Of a DNA stretch of 64,000 nucleotides, positions 1-12,640 are shown piece after piece. Numbering within the stretch: the stretch's first letter is position 1; each line of letters starts with the position of its first letter. The stretch is from Elysia crispata (Eukaryota; Mollusca; Gastropoda; Plakobranchidae): contig JAWDGP010005026.1 in the NCBI GenBank assembly GCA_033675545.1, positions 1 through 64,000 on the forward strand. The letters run 5' to 3'. Both the position numbers and the translations under genes were made by a program. Below the pieces are notes generated by a model. That model saw only the letters and a list, made by a program, of their open reading frames with translations. It was not told the origin of the DNA and made no database searches.

Positions 1-3000
1 CTATAATTAGCAGAATTCCAATATGGCCGCCGATTAATTCTATTTTGGCCATCTCAATAATTAGCATAATTTCAATATGGCCGCCATTTAATTCTATTTT
101 GGCCATCTCTATAATTAGCATCATTTCAATATGGCCTCCAGTTAATTCTATTTAGGCAATGTTTCCATTTAGTATAATCCAATAAGGCCGCCAGTTAATT
201 CCAATTTAGTAATCTCTATAATTAGCATAAATCCAATATGGCCGCCGGTTTATTTCTATTTTGGCAATGTCTATAATTAGCATATTTACCAATATTTTAT
301 CTTGGTAATTATCATAAATCCAATTTCATTTTGGTAATCTATATAAATACAATAAATCCAATATGGCTGCCGGATAATTCTATTTTGGCCATCTCTGTAA
401 TTAGCAGAATTCCAATATGGCCGCCGATTAATTCTATTTTGGCCATCTCAATAATTAGCATAATTTCAATATGGCCGCCAGTTAATTCTATTTTGGCCAT
501 CTCTATAATTAGCATAAATCCAATATGGCCGCCGGTGAATTCTATTTTGGCAATCTCTATAAGTAGCTTATTTACCAATATTTTATCTTGGTACTTATCA
601 TAAATCCAATTTCATTTTGGTAATCTATATAAATACAATAAATCCAATATGGCCGCCGGATAATTCTATTTTGGCCATCTCTATAATTAGCAGAATTCCA
701 ATATGGCCGCCGGATAATTCTATTTTGGCCATCTCTATAATTAGCAGAATTCCAATATGGCCGCCGATTAATTCTATTTTGGCCATCTCAATAATTAGCA
801 TAATTTCAATATGGCCGCCAGTTAATTCTATTTAGGCAATGTGTATATTTAGTATAATCCAATATGGCCGCCAGTTAATTCCAATTTAGTAATCTCTATA
901 ATCAGTATAAATCCAATATGGCCGCCGGTGAATTCTATTTTGGCAATCTCTATAAGTAGCTTATTTACCAATATTTTATCTTGGTACTTATCATAAATCC
1001 AATTTCATTTTGGTAATCTATATAAATACAATAAATCCAATATGGCCGCCGGTTAATTCTATTTTGGCCATCTCTATAATTAGCAGAATTCCAATATGGC
1101 CGCCGATTAATTCTATTTTGGCCATCTCAATAATTAGCATAATTTCAATATGGCCGCCAGTTAATTCTATTTAGGCAATGTGTATATTTAGTATAATCCA
1201 ATATGGCCGCCAGTTAATTCCAATTTAGTAATCTCTATAATTAGCATAAATTCAATATGGCCGCCGGTTAATTCTATTTTGGCCATCTCAATAATTAGCA
1301 TAATTTCAATATGGCCGCCAGTTAATTCTATTTAGGCAATGTGTATATTTAGTATAATCCAATATGGCCGCCAGTTAATTCCAATTTAGTAATCTCTATA
1401 ATTAGCATAAATCCAATATGGCCGCCGGTGAATTCTATTTTGGCAATCTCAATAATTAGCATAATTTCAATATGGCCGCCAGTTAATTCTATTTAGGCAA
1501 TGTGTATATTTAGTATAATCCAATATGGCCGCCAGTTAATTCCAATTTAGTAATCTCTATAATCAGCATAAATCCAATATGGCCGCCGGTGAATTCTATT
1601 TTGGCAATCTCTATAAGTAGCTTATTTACCAATATTTTATCTTGGTACTTATCATAAATCCAATTTCATTTTGGTATTCTTTATAAATACAATAAATTCA
1701 ATATGGCCGCCGGTTAATTCTAATTTGGCCATCTCTATAATTAGCTTAATTCCAATATGGCCGCCGATTAATTCTATTTTGGCCATCTCAATAATTAGCA
1801 TAATTTCAATATGGCCGCCAGTTAATTCTATTTAGGCAATGTGTATATTTAGTATAATCCAATATGGCCGCCAGTTAATTCCAATTTAGTAATCTCTATA
1901 ATCAGCATAAATCCAATATGGCCGCCGATTAATTCTATTTTGGCCATCTCAATAATTAGCATAATTTCAATATGGCCGCCAGTTAATTCCAATTTAGTAA
2001 TCTCTATAATTAGCATAAATCCAATATGGCCGCCAGTTAATTCCAATTTAGTAATCTCTATAATCAGCATAAATTCAATATGGCCGCCGGTTAATTCTAT
2101 TTTGGCCATCTCTATAATTAGCATAATTTCAATATGGCCGCCAGTTAATTCTATTTAGGCAATGTGTATATTTAGTATAATCCAATATGGCCGCCAGTTA
2201 ATTCCAATTTAGTAATCTCTATAATCAGCATAAATCCAATATGGCCGCCGGTGAATTCTATTTTGGCAATCTCTATAAGTAGCTTATTTACCAATATTTT
2301 ATCTTGGTACTTATCATAAATCCAATTTCATTTTGGTAATCTATATAAATACAATAAATCCAATATGGCCGCCGGTTAATTTCTATTTTGGCCATCTCTA
2401 TAATTAGCATAAATCCAATATGGCCGCCGATTAATTCTATTTTGGCCATCTCAATAATTAGCATAATTTCAATATGGCCGCCAGTTAATTCTATTTAGGC
2501 AATGTGTATATTTAGTATAATCCAATATGGCCGCCAGTTAATTCCAATTTAGTAATCTCTATAATCAGCATAAATCCAATATGGCCGCCGGTGAATTCTA
2601 TTTTGGCAATCTTTATAAGTAGCTTATTTACCAATATTTTATCTTGGTACTTATCATAAATCCAATTTCATTTTGGTAATCTTTATAAATACAATAAATT
2701 CAATATGGCCGCCGGTTAATTTCTATTTTGGCCATCTCTATAATTAGCTTAATTCCAATATGGCCGCCAGTTAATTCTATTTAGGCAATGTGTATATTTA
2801 GTATAATCCAATATGGCCGCCAGTTAATTCCAATTTAGTAATCTCTATAATCAGCATAAATCCAATATGGCCGCCGGTGAATTCTATTTTGGCAATCTCT
2901 TTAAGTAGCTTATTTACCAAAATTTTATCTTGGTACTTATCATAAATCCAATTTCATTTTGGTAATCTTTATAAATACAATAAATTCAATATAGCCGCCG

Positions 3001-6000
3001 GTTAATTTCTATTTTGGCCATCTCTATAATTAGCTTTATTCCAATATGGCCGTCAGTTAATTCCAATTTAGTAATCTCTATAATTATCATAAATTCAATA
3101 TGGCCGCCGGTTAATTTCTATTTTGGCCATCTCAATAATTAGCATTATTTCAATATGGCCGCCAGTTAATGCTATTTAGGCAATGTGTCTATTTAGTATA
3201 ATCCAATATGGCCGCCAGTTAATTCCATTTTAGTAATCTCTATAATCAACATAAATCCAATTTGGCCGCCGGTGAATTCTATTTTGGCAATCTTTATAAG
3301 TAGCTTATTTACCAATAGTTTATCTTGGTACTTATCATAAATCCAATTTCATTTTGGTAATCTATATAAATACAATAAATCCAATATGGCCGCCGGTTAA
3401 TTCTATTTTGGCCATCTCTATAATTAGCAGAATTCCAATATGGCCGCCGATTAATTCTATTTTGGCCATCTCAATAATTAGCATAATTTCAATATGGCCG
3501 CCGGTGAATTCTATTTTGGCAATCTCTATAAATTATAATTAGCATAATGCCAATTTGGCCGCCAGTTAATTCCAATTTAGTAATCTCTATAATTAGCATA
3601 AATTCAATATGGCCGCCGGTTAATTTCTATTTTGGCCATCTCAATAATTAGCATAATTTCAATATGGCCGCCAGTTAATTCTATTTAGGCAATGTGTATA
3701 TTTAGTATAATCCAATATGGCCGCCAGTTAATTCCAATTTAGTAATCTCTATAATCAACATAAATCCAATATGGCCGCCGGTGAATTCTATTTTGGCAAT
3801 CTCTATAAGTAGCTTATTTACCAATATTTTATCTTGGTAATTATCATGAATCCAATTTCATTTTGGTAATCTATATAAATACAATAAATCCAATATGGCC
3901 GCCGGATAATTCTATTTTGGCCATCTCTATAATTAGCAGAATTCCAATATGGCCGCCGATTAATTCTATTTTGGCCATCTCAATAATTAGCATAATTTCA
4001 ATATGGCCGCCAGTTAATTCTATTTAGGCAATGTGTCTATTTAGTATAATCCAATATGGCCGCCAGTTAATTCCAATTTAGTAATCTCTATAATCAGCAT
4101 AAATCCAATATGGCCGCCGGTGAATTCTATTTTGGCAATCTCTATAAGTAGCTTATTTACCAATATTTTATCTTGGTACTTATCATAAATCCAATTTCAT
4201 TTTGGTAATCTATATAAATACAATAAATCCAATATGGCCGCCGGTTAATTTCTATTTTGGCCATCTCTATAATTAGCTTAATTCCAATATGGCCGCCGAT
4301 TAATTCTATTTTGGCCATCTCAATAATTAGCATAATTTCAATATGGCCGCCAGTTAATTCTATTTAGGCAATGTGTATATTTAGTATAATCCAATATGGA
4401 GCCAGTTAATTCCAATTTAGTAATCTCTATAATCAATATATTTTGGCCATCTCAAAAATTAGCATAATTTCAATATGGCCGCCAGTTAATTCTATTTAGG
4501 CAATGTGTATATTTAGTATAATCCAATATGGCCGCCAGTTAATTCCAATTTAGTAATCTCTATAATCAACATAAATCCAATATGGCCGCCGGTGAATTCT
4601 ATTTTGGCAATCTCTATAAGTAGCTTATTTACCAATATTTTATCTTGGTACTTATCATAAATCCAATTTCATTTTGGTAATCTATATAAATACAATAAAT
4701 CCAATATGGCCGCCGGATAATTCTATTTTGGCCATCTCTATAATTAGCAGAATTCCAATATGGCCGCCGATTAATTCTATTTTGGCCATCTCAATAATTA
4801 GCATAATTTCAATATGGCCGCCAGTTAATTCTATTAAGGCAATGTGTCCATTTAGTATAATCCAATATGGCCGCCGGTGAATTCTATTTGGCAATCTCTA
4901 TAAGTAGCTTATTTACCAATATTTTATCTTGGTACTTATCATAAATCCAATTTCATTTTGGTAATCTATATAAATACAATAAATCCAATATGGCCGCCGG
5001 ATAATTCTATTTTGGCCATCTCTATAATTAGCAGAATTCCAATATGGCCGCCGGATAATTCTATTTTGGCCATCTCTATAATTAGCATAAATTCAATATG
5101 GCCGCCGGTTAATTTCTATTTTGGCCATCTCAATAATTAGCATAATTTCAATATGGCCGCCAGTTAATTCTATTAAGGCAATGTGTCCATTTAGTATAAT
5201 CCAATATGGCCGCCAGTTAATTCCAATTTAGTAATCTCTATAATCAGTATAAATCGAATATGGCCGCCGGTGAATTCTATTTTGGCAATCTCTATAAGTA
5301 GCTTATTTACCAATATTTTATCTTGGTACTTATCATAAATCCAATTTCATTTTGGTAATCTATATAAATACAATAAATCCAATATGGCCGCCGGATAATT
5401 CTATTTTGGCCATCTCTATAATTAGCAGAATTCCAATATGGCCGCCGATTAATTCTATTTTGGCCATCTCAATCATTAGCATAATTTCAATATGGCCGCC
5501 AGTTAATTCTATTTAGGCAATGTGTATATTTAGTATAATCCAATATGGCCGCCAGTTAATTCCAATTTAGTAATCTCTATAATCAGCATAAATTCAATAT
5601 GGCCGCCGGTGAATTCTATTTTGGCCATCTCAATAAGTAGCATAATTTCAATATGGCCGCCAGTTAATTCTAATTCGGCAATGTGTCTATTTAGTATAAT
5701 CCAATATGGCCGCCAGTTAATTCCAATTTAGTAATCTCTATAATCAGCATAAATCCAATATGGCCGCCGGTGAATTCTATTTTGGCCATCTCAATAATTA
5801 GCATAATTTCAATATGGCCGCCAGTTAATTCTATTTAGGCAATGTGTATATTTAGTATAATCCAATATGGCCGCCAGTTAATTCCAATTTAGTAATCTCT
5901 ATAATCAGCATAAATCCAATATGGCCGCCGGTGAATTCTATTTTGGCAATCTCTATAAGTAGCTTATTTACCAATATTTTATCTTGGTACTTATCATAAA

Positions 6001-7110
6001 TCCAATTTCATTTTGGTAATCTATATAAATACAATAAATCCAATATGGCCGCCGGATAATTCTATTTTGGCCATCTCTATAATTAGCTTAATTCCAATAT
6101 GGCCGCCGATTAATTCTATTTTGGCCATCTCAATCATTAGCATAATTTCAATATGGCCGCCAGTTAATTCTATTTAGGCAATGTGTCTATTTAGTATAAT
6201 CCAATATGGCCGCCAGTTAATTCCAATTTAGTAATGTCTATAATCAGCATCCAATATGGCCGCCGGTGAATTCTATTTTGGCAATCTCTATAAGTAGCTT
6301 ATTTACCAATATTTTATCTTGGTACTTATCATAAATCCAATTTCATTTTGGTAATCTATATAAATACAATAAATCCAATATGGCCGCCGGATAATTCTAT
6401 TTTGGCCATCTCTATAATTAGCAGAATTCCAATATGGCCGCCGATTAATTCTATTTTGGCCATCTCAATCATTAGCATAATTTCAATATGGCCGCCAGTT
6501 AATTCTATTTAGGCAATGTGTCTATTTAGTATAATCCAATATGGACGCCAGTTAATTCCAATTTAGTAATCTCTATAATCAATATAAATGCAATTTGGCC
6601 GCCGGTGAATTCTATTTAGGCAATGTGTATATTTAGTATAATCTAATATGGCCGCCAGTTAATTCCAATTTAGTAATCTGTATAATCAACATAAATCCAA
6701 TATGGCCGCCGATGAATTCTATTTTGGTAATCTCTGTAAGTAGCTTATTTACCAATATTTTATCTTGGTAATTATCATAAATCCAATTTCATTTTGGTAA
6801 TCTATATAAATACAATAAATCCAATATGGCCGCCGGTTAATTCTAATTTGGCCATCTCTATAATTAGCAGAATTCCAATATGGCTGCCGATTAATTCTAT
6901 TTTGGCCATCTCAATAATTAGCATAATTTCAATATGGCCGCCAGTTTATTCTATTTAGGCAATCTCTATATTTAGTATAATCCAATATGGCCGTGGTTAA
7001 TTCCGATTTGGAAGTCTCTATAATTAGCATATTTCTAATATGGCCGCCGGTTAATTCCAATTTGGTAATCTCTATAATTAGCATAATTCCAATTTTACTC
7101 CGGTATGAAA
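1..7110. repeat. Satellite array, ~54-bp monomers with higher-order structure
   Basis: The whole segment is tandem copies of a unit of about 54 bp whose most constant part is CCAATATGGCCGCC. At least five monomer types can be read from the part after this box: TTTTGGCCATCTCTATAAT, TTTTGGCCATCTCAATAAT, TTTAGGCAATGTGTATATT, CAATTTAGTAATCTCTATAA and TTTTGGCAATCTCTATAAGT. They tend to follow one another in that order and are then closed by a spacer without the GCCGCC box (TTTACCAATATTTTATCTTG ... ATAAATACAATAAAT). About 16 spacers recur, near 281, 567, 959, 1620, 2282, 2623, 2910, 3303, 3812, 4150, 4621, 4908, 5297, 5958, 6297 and 6747. The array starts before the window and decays between about 6950 and 7110. 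Open frames inside it arise only because 54 is a multiple of three. Confidence 0.95.
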
Positions 7111-7617
7111 TTCGATTATATTTTGATAATATGGTATTATTTTGATGATTTATAGGGATCATTTCGATTCTACAGCATTGCTATTGTATTAGTATAGAGA
7201 AAGAAAAAATGGAAATCTTTCTACCGTTTCGAATTTTTTTTTAATTTCGAATTCTATTCTATTGTAATAATATTGAATTCTGCTTGATTTGTAGAGATAG
7301 AAAGAAACAGGATTTTTTCACCCCTATTTAATTATTCAATATTGATTCACCATCTTTGTGGCAGTTGGCTATTCCATGTTATGTTCCCAACACATACCAC
7401 CCACGCATTATCAATTCGGTAATAAGGGTTTATGTTTCTATTACTGTAAATGGAGTTCAATATTTCTTTTGTATAAAAATGACGGATCTTAAACTCTGTG
7501 CAAATTGCAATGAATTGATATCACTTGATGAATACCATAAATACATACGAAAATCTATTAAAAACAAGACATTTATCAAAAACAACAAAGACAGATAAAA
7601 AAAGAGTGTTATCTGAG
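7111..7617. other. AT-rich intergenic sequence, no gene seen
   Basis: Flank of the satellite. A short open frame on the plus strand (7356-7598) has no recognisable motif and no splice or promoter context. I see nothing I can name here. Confidence 0.5.
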
Positions 7618-7623
7618 TTTATT
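7618..7623 (-). promoter_or_regulatory. Putative polyadenylation signal AATAAA
   Basis: Read on the minus strand this hexamer is AATAAA. It lies about 275 bases beyond the stop codon of the terminal exon at 7898-8016, a reasonable 3'UTR length. In AT-rich DNA such a hexamer is common, so the call rests on position only. Confidence 0.35.
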
Positions 7624-7897
7624 CAGAGAAATCCAAATTATAAAAATATAAAAAGAAATCATTATAATACACATTGTTTTCTAAAATAATTAAAAAGACA
7701 CATAACAGTCTTTTAAAAATAACGTCAGTGAAACTTATGTATATAACATAAACGAATAAGACATTTTCATTAAAAGAGATAATACATATAAGGGCATTGC
7801 CTGTTAAATGAACTTTAATTTGTTTGACTTTCAGCTCACATTGCATTACAATAAAAGACAATTAATAATTCACATAAATTTTTTTCAAAAACATTAA

Positions 7898-8016
7898 TTA
7901 GGTTTTTACTCCAGTCAACATAGTTTCCATGTTCTCTTTAAATGCGTTATCCAGAGAAATAGTAACTGGATGATAAGAAAGCTTTGAGGATTCAAACAAG
8001 GTCCAACGATTTACTT
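7898..8016 (-). CDS. Terminal coding exon of an unrecognised minus-strand gene
   Basis: On the minus strand a pyrimidine-rich acceptor (GGTTCCTTTTCAG) is followed by two bases completing a codon, 38 sense codons and a TAA stop. The peptide starts VNRWTLFESSKLSYHP and ends ENMETMLTGVKT. It has balanced composition, unlike the low-complexity shadows nearby. I do not recognise the protein family. A candidate 3'UTR with an AATAAA signal follows at 7618. The entry phase needs an upstream exon ending one base into a codon. A possible upstream exon lies at 8195-8359, and the tandem 67-nt exons at 10.6 and 11.1 kb are on the same strand, so these may belong to one gene. That linkage is inference. Confidence 0.5.
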
Positions 8017-8194
8017 CTGAAAAGGAACCACAAAAAAGAAAGATTAATATGGGGGTGAAACCTTAGCCAAATAAAGACTAGGAAAAAAAGACGTGACAAC
8101 AAACGTTTGTGTCTTTTGTTAATCCAAAACTAGGTCGACCGTTTCCACAAGAACCACCACCTTGACATTCACAATGTAAAAAAACACGTCCTCT

Positions 8195-8359
8195 CTATGT
8201 TTTGAGAACGATGTTGTTTTGACTGTGAAGGAGTTGCTCTAGATAGCTATTAACAAATGTCATCGTAACAGTGTGCTGATTAACCAGCCTTTCGGGTGAG
8301 CAATATTCAACTGAAAAGGCTTGTATTATAGGCGTCTCGACTAAAATCGACAATGTATA
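8195..8359 (-). CDS. Possible internal exon, minus strand, unrecognised
   Basis: An acceptor-like TTTCAG is followed by 54 sense codons (YTLSILVETPIIQAF ... at the start, EQLLHSQNNIVLKT at the end) before a TAG. The composition looks protein-like. The entry phase (0) equals the exit phase of the duplicated 67-nt exons further upstream. No strong donor is present: the only GT giving the phase needed by the exon at 7898-8016 is a weak GTCAAA. It could instead be an alternative last exon ending at its own TAG, or a chance ORF. Confidence 0.3.
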   Translation of the reverse strand, partial: YTLSILVETPIIQAFSVEYCSPERLVNQHTVTMTFVNSYLEQLLHSQNNIVLKT

Positions 8360-8455
8360 CTGAAACTTGAGTTTCTTTAGAAATGGTTATAAGTTTTGTA
8401 ACATTTAAAACTAGAGGCTTATCTAATAAAATATTTAAAACAAAAATAACTTAAA

Positions 8456-8458
<3 letters not shown>

Positions 8459-8517
<59 letters not shown>

Positions 8518-8532
8518 CATTGTATGCTTATA

Positions 8533-8612
<80 letters not shown>
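8459..8612. repeat. Compound microsatellite (TA)n - (CTGT)n - (CT)n
   Basis: A pure TA tract (8459-8514) is followed after a short gap by CTGT repeats from 8533 that grade into an uninterrupted CT tract ending at 8612. Confidence 0.95.
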
Positions 8613-8614
<2 letters not shown>

Positions 8615-9390
8615 TCTTTCATATAATGCTATTTTTATCACTGTCAGTCAATCCCACAAGTGCCTCGAATTAACCTGGATTAGAAATATTGTTACTACCC
8701 CGAGGTCCTCCTTTCAAAAATCGGCTAGTTGCACCCTTGGGTCCACATACCCCTCACATAAAAGCCTCAAGAGTTGGGAGAAAAAGAAAAAAAAGGTTTG
8801 ACTCTGGTTAGCCAGCTCTAATAAGAGTTTAGAGCTAATGTCTTAATATGAAGTGAAAAACAGAAATGAAGATTTAATATGGGAAAAAATGATATAGGAT
8901 ATAGGACAAGGGAAAAGGAGAAAATCTTCATAGTCTAAGCCCAGAATAAGACAGAACGACAAAAATGGGAGAGAAAAGAAAGAGTGAGAATGGAGGCGAG
9001 GTTTAGACAGTTACATCATACAGTGTTGAGCTGAAGATCATATTCTTATAGCTCAATATTAAAATGGCTTCACTGAAGAGCAAAAAAAGAATGGCTACAG
9101 CAAGCAGTGTAAAAATTAAATGTATGTTTATAAAAAGTGTAAATCTTAGAATGCTTTAAGATTAACTCAAATTTATAATATTTGCTCAAATTAGAGGTAA
9201 AAAAGCATGACTTATATTGGGCGGCAGCTCAGAGCACACTCTGAGAAAGAGGAATGAGGGTATCTTTCCCTCTGCTAGTCTGTGAGAGGTCCATGGGCAA
9301 GACCAATTAAAAATAAAACATGAAATGATATCAGACAGCAACAATGTGAGTTGATGGGTAAATCAGCTCATTAAAACAAAAAAAATAATA
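8613..9390. other. Non-coding, probably intronic
   Basis: I see no supported exon, RNA gene or repeat family here. Reading frames on both strands are short and interrupted. Confidence 0.4.
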
Positions 9391-10196
9391 AAGTGCGGTG
9401 TCTGACAAGGATGTGTGCTTGCTCCAGACCTTTTCTCTCTCTACAGTGAAATGATTTGAGAAGCATAGAAGGATACCCAGGAATTAAAATAGGAGGGCAC
9501 AAAGTAAGCAACATAAGATACGCTGATGACGCTGTATTAATTGCAGAAAATAAAGAAGACTTGCCACAATTATTAGACATCACTGAAGAAGAAAGCAGAA
9601 GGAAAGGATATGGATTAAAGAGCAAAAATACATAAGTAATGGTCATCAATCGAAACAATGCGTGTGCACAGATCAATTTTTTAGTAGCCAAAGGTAATTC
9701 CTTCAGGAATCAATGCAAATACTTGGGCACTTGAATGTGAAGAGATGGACACAACAACTGTGAAATCGCATCAAAAAAGGCACTGGAGTGTTTTACTGAA
9801 CCCATCCCTGGATGTTAGGCTTGGACAATTTAAAAAACAACTACAAAATTAACTGGAGGAAACAGAAGTGTGTTTCCTAAAGAGAATGCTATGAATCTTA
9901 TTTATGGACTTCAAAGAAATCAAACTAAAGTGTGGTACGAGGAGCTGGCATATATATGCTCATATTAGTCATAAATACCATATTTAATCTACAGACAGTA
10001 TTTTTGGGCCATGTGATGAGAAAAAAGAAACTGAAACATTTTTGAGAACTGGATTGATTTTAAAGGAAAAGGCAGCAGGGGAAAGAAGCGAGAGAAGATG
10101 TAGCATGGATTAAAAAAGCGGCTAAATGTAAAATGAGTGACAGATGCACTAACAGCATGAAGAGATAGAGATGCACAGAAGGTCATGATTGCCTAA
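9391..10196 (+). pseudogene. Decayed non-LTR retrotransposon reverse transcriptase (RTE-like), 3' part
   Basis: Joining frames by eye gives the conserved end of a non-LTR retrotransposon RT. There is a QGCVLAPDLFSLYSE block with CGA mutated to TGA just before it, then the catalytic box IRYADDAVLIAENKEDL (YADD, about 9518-9560). Next come a KYLGT block, ALECFTEPIPGC (normally ...EPILMYGCEAWT), and a final FLGHVMRKKKLKH ... EGHDCL segment ending in TAA. Several stops and frameshifts interrupt it, so it is dead. The order and wording of these blocks match endonuclease/RT polyproteins of the RTE-like group common in molluscs; the clade is my inference. No 5' part (endonuclease, palm start) is visible, typical of 5' truncation. 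It lies between candidate exons of the minus-strand gene, so it is probably an intronic insertion. Confidence 0.8.
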
Positions 10197-10546
10197 TCTA
10201 AAGAGTAGGGCACCTAATTCATTGATATACCGGGTATTTTCCATGAATCATCTAAGGATTTGTGTCTAGCTACAAAAAAAACAAAAAACAAAAAAAAGAT
10301 GTATCTAATAAACGTAGTTGTAAGCAATATAAACATATATTGTCTCTGTTGTTTGAACGTAGATGAATACCACATATGTTGAGCGCTGTTCTACATAAAA
10401 TTATGTATAGACAACCACTGCCATAAGTACAGCAAAGATTGCAAATATAACATCTCACTCCAGTTCTATAACATTTTCAAAGCTGGAAAGTTCAAAGGAC
10501 TCAAATCACACATAGTGAAAAAAAAAAACATAATACGAAGGAATGT
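10197..10546. other. Non-coding, AT-rich
   Basis: A-rich stretches only; no supported exon or element apart from the possible 3' tail of the retrotransposon. Confidence 0.4.
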
Positions 10547-10576
10547 ATTCACAGACACCTTGCAGACAAGTCTCAC

Positions 10577-10643
10577 TTGTACATAAGGTGCAAGCTGACT
10601 ACCTTTGATTGGTCTACAAACGTAGCCCAAAATTTGTCTTGAC
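10577..10643 (-). CDS. Duplicated 67-nt exon, downstream copy
   Basis: On the minus strand a CTTTGCAG acceptor and a GTGAGAC donor bound exactly 67 nt. Read with one leading base, the exon is open for 22 codons: SRQILGYVCRPIKGSQLAPYVQ with the acceptor base completing the codon before. The copy at 11094-11160 has the same length, the same splice sites and the same open frame, differing at three residues (P/S, A/T, Y/H). Because 67 is not a multiple of three, including both copies would shift the frame. This suggests mutually exclusive use. The protein is not recognised. Confidence 0.5.
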
Positions 10644-11093
10644 CTGCAAAGACAAAGAAGGAACAAATGATTTTTTCCCTCTCTTGATTTTTTGAGAAAA
10701 TCCAAAAAAAAAAATGATTTTTGTAAAAGATGAAGTTTGTTTTAAGCTGAGAGGATAAGAAAAGAGATGACATGAAAGATTGAAAAACCTGTCTGTCCTA
10801 CTGGAGAAAACGAAGAAAAACGCACACAAAAAAAATAATAATAATGCAATGATGTCACAAAGCTGCTTGAATATATATATATATATATATATTCTCTCTC
10901 TCTCTCGTTCTAATGCTCTTTGAAATTTGAAGTAAAAAAAACCCCAAGAAAATACATCACTACATGGCGACTTACATAAAGATACATGTAAGTAAATAAA
11001 GATAATACTGTACTCACAGACAACACTTTGCAGACATGAAATTTGGTTGAAAAGAAAGACATGAATTTTAGAAGGTAAACATGTTAGTCTCAC

Positions 11094-11160
11094 TTGTACA
11101 TGAGGTGTTAGCTGACTACCTTTGATTGATCTACAAACGTAGCCCAAAATTTGTCTTGAC
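11094..11160 (-). CDS. Duplicated 67-nt exon, upstream copy
   Basis: Second copy of the exon at 10577-10643, 517 bases away, with the same TTTGCAG acceptor, GTGAGAC donor and length. The same frame is open (starts SRQILGYVCRSIKG, ends LTPHVQ). An alternative frame that is open in the other copy has a TAA here, so the frame given is the one kept in both. The flanking intron sequence is duplicated as well. Confidence 0.5.
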
Positions 11161-11735
11161 CTGCAAAGACTTAAAGCAAGAAGAAAATAAAATGATTTTT
11201 TTCCCTCTCTTAATTTTTTTGAGAAAATCCAAAAGAAAAATGAATTTTGTGAAAGATGAAGTTTGTTTTAAGCTGAGAGGATAAGAAAAGAGATGATATG
11301 AAAGATTGAAAAACCTGCCTGTCCTACTGAAGAAAAAGAAGAAAAACACACACGCAAAAAAAATAATAATAATGCCATGATGTCACAAGGCTGCTTGAAT
11401 TGAACCAACAGAAGGTCTCAGCACTTTTTCTATGACATCAAAAGCAATGATCACATGAATTTAAAGTAGTTTAAAATTCTTGAGAAAAGAAGATCAACTT
11501 ACACATCAAGGGCAAAACTAGGTGTTGCGTCACTCTTCAAAACTCAGTAGATGGTAAGGATTCTCTCTCAAAAGCACATTGTCTCAAGTTGCTTAGTCTG
11601 TGGCAGCTGATCTTCTCAAAATGAAGAAGAGGTTGAAGATCTCTGTCAGATTATCACTGAAGATGTTGAGAGGAACATATAATTATGAATAGAAAGGAAC
11701 GAGTTACACAGAGAAAGCATAGGGAAGAAAAGAAG

Positions 11736-12101
<366 letters not shown>

Positions 12102-12574
12102 TATGGTATCCTGAAAAAAAAAACGAAACACCTAGCTGTACTCACTATTATCATATGAAGAAATAAGAATGATCTTTCGTTGGAAATAACGGTGAGCTGT
12201 GGGTGTAAAGATAGAGAGAAGAAATTTTTTTTATACAAATGAATGATAAAATAAACACCAATATCATGGATAGTTTGAACTACAATACAAATCTCAATAT
12301 TGGAATTGAAATGTATAAAAATTTATATTAATAATAATAATAAAAAATACATTATACTAGATAATATATCGTCTAGTTTTATACTTTCGCACAGGTTGGT
12401 ACTCAATGATGGAAAAATATCGTACTCAGCGTAGAATTATATTTTCACCATTTCTTTTGCACGTCCAACCTTCAACAAAAGTTTGTCTGTCCAAGGACAG
12501 AATTTGTGGGGGATCACATGAATGTAAAATGTATACAGAATTCCCTAAATTTACGGACAATTCTCTTTCCTGTA

Positions 12575-12640
12575 CAGTGGAACCCATGTTCAACATCTCG
12601 AATAGCGAAAACCATTGCTATAAGGACAGAGCTAAATAAC
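12575..12640 (+). mobile_element. Possible pogo/Tigger-like transposon terminus
   Basis: TA is followed by CAGTGGAACCCATGTTCAAC, ATCTCGAATAGCGAAAACC and a GCTATAAGGACAG segment. This is the usual wording of a pogo/Tigger-type inverted-repeat end inserted at TA. I found no matching opposite end nearby, so it is a solo terminus or a chance likeness. Confidence 0.4.

Larger units (their letters stand above)
10547..11400. repeat. Tandem duplication of ~325-390 bp (10547-10871 and 11011-11400)
   Basis: The two blocks share long near-identical stretches, including the 67-nt exon, its splice sites, an AAGATGAAGTTTGTTTTAAG stretch and a shared ATGATGTCACAA motif. The second block has an extra ~40 bases near its left end. 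A short TA/TC microsatellite (10872-10907) follows the first block. Confidence 0.85.

Noticed and set aside
331-6000. Repetitive open frames on both strands of the satellite (IWPPVNSILAIS- or GGHIGFMLIIEMAKIEL-type peptides)
   Set aside because: They follow from a 54-bp unit being divisible by three; they break at every spacer and have no start or splice context.
1-7110. CArG (SRF) boxes in the satellite
   Set aside because: CCAATATGG has only five A/T bases between CC and GG, one short of the CArG consensus.
1-7110. CRISPR-like array
   Set aside because: Units are contiguous variants of one monomer without unique spacers, in a eukaryotic setting.
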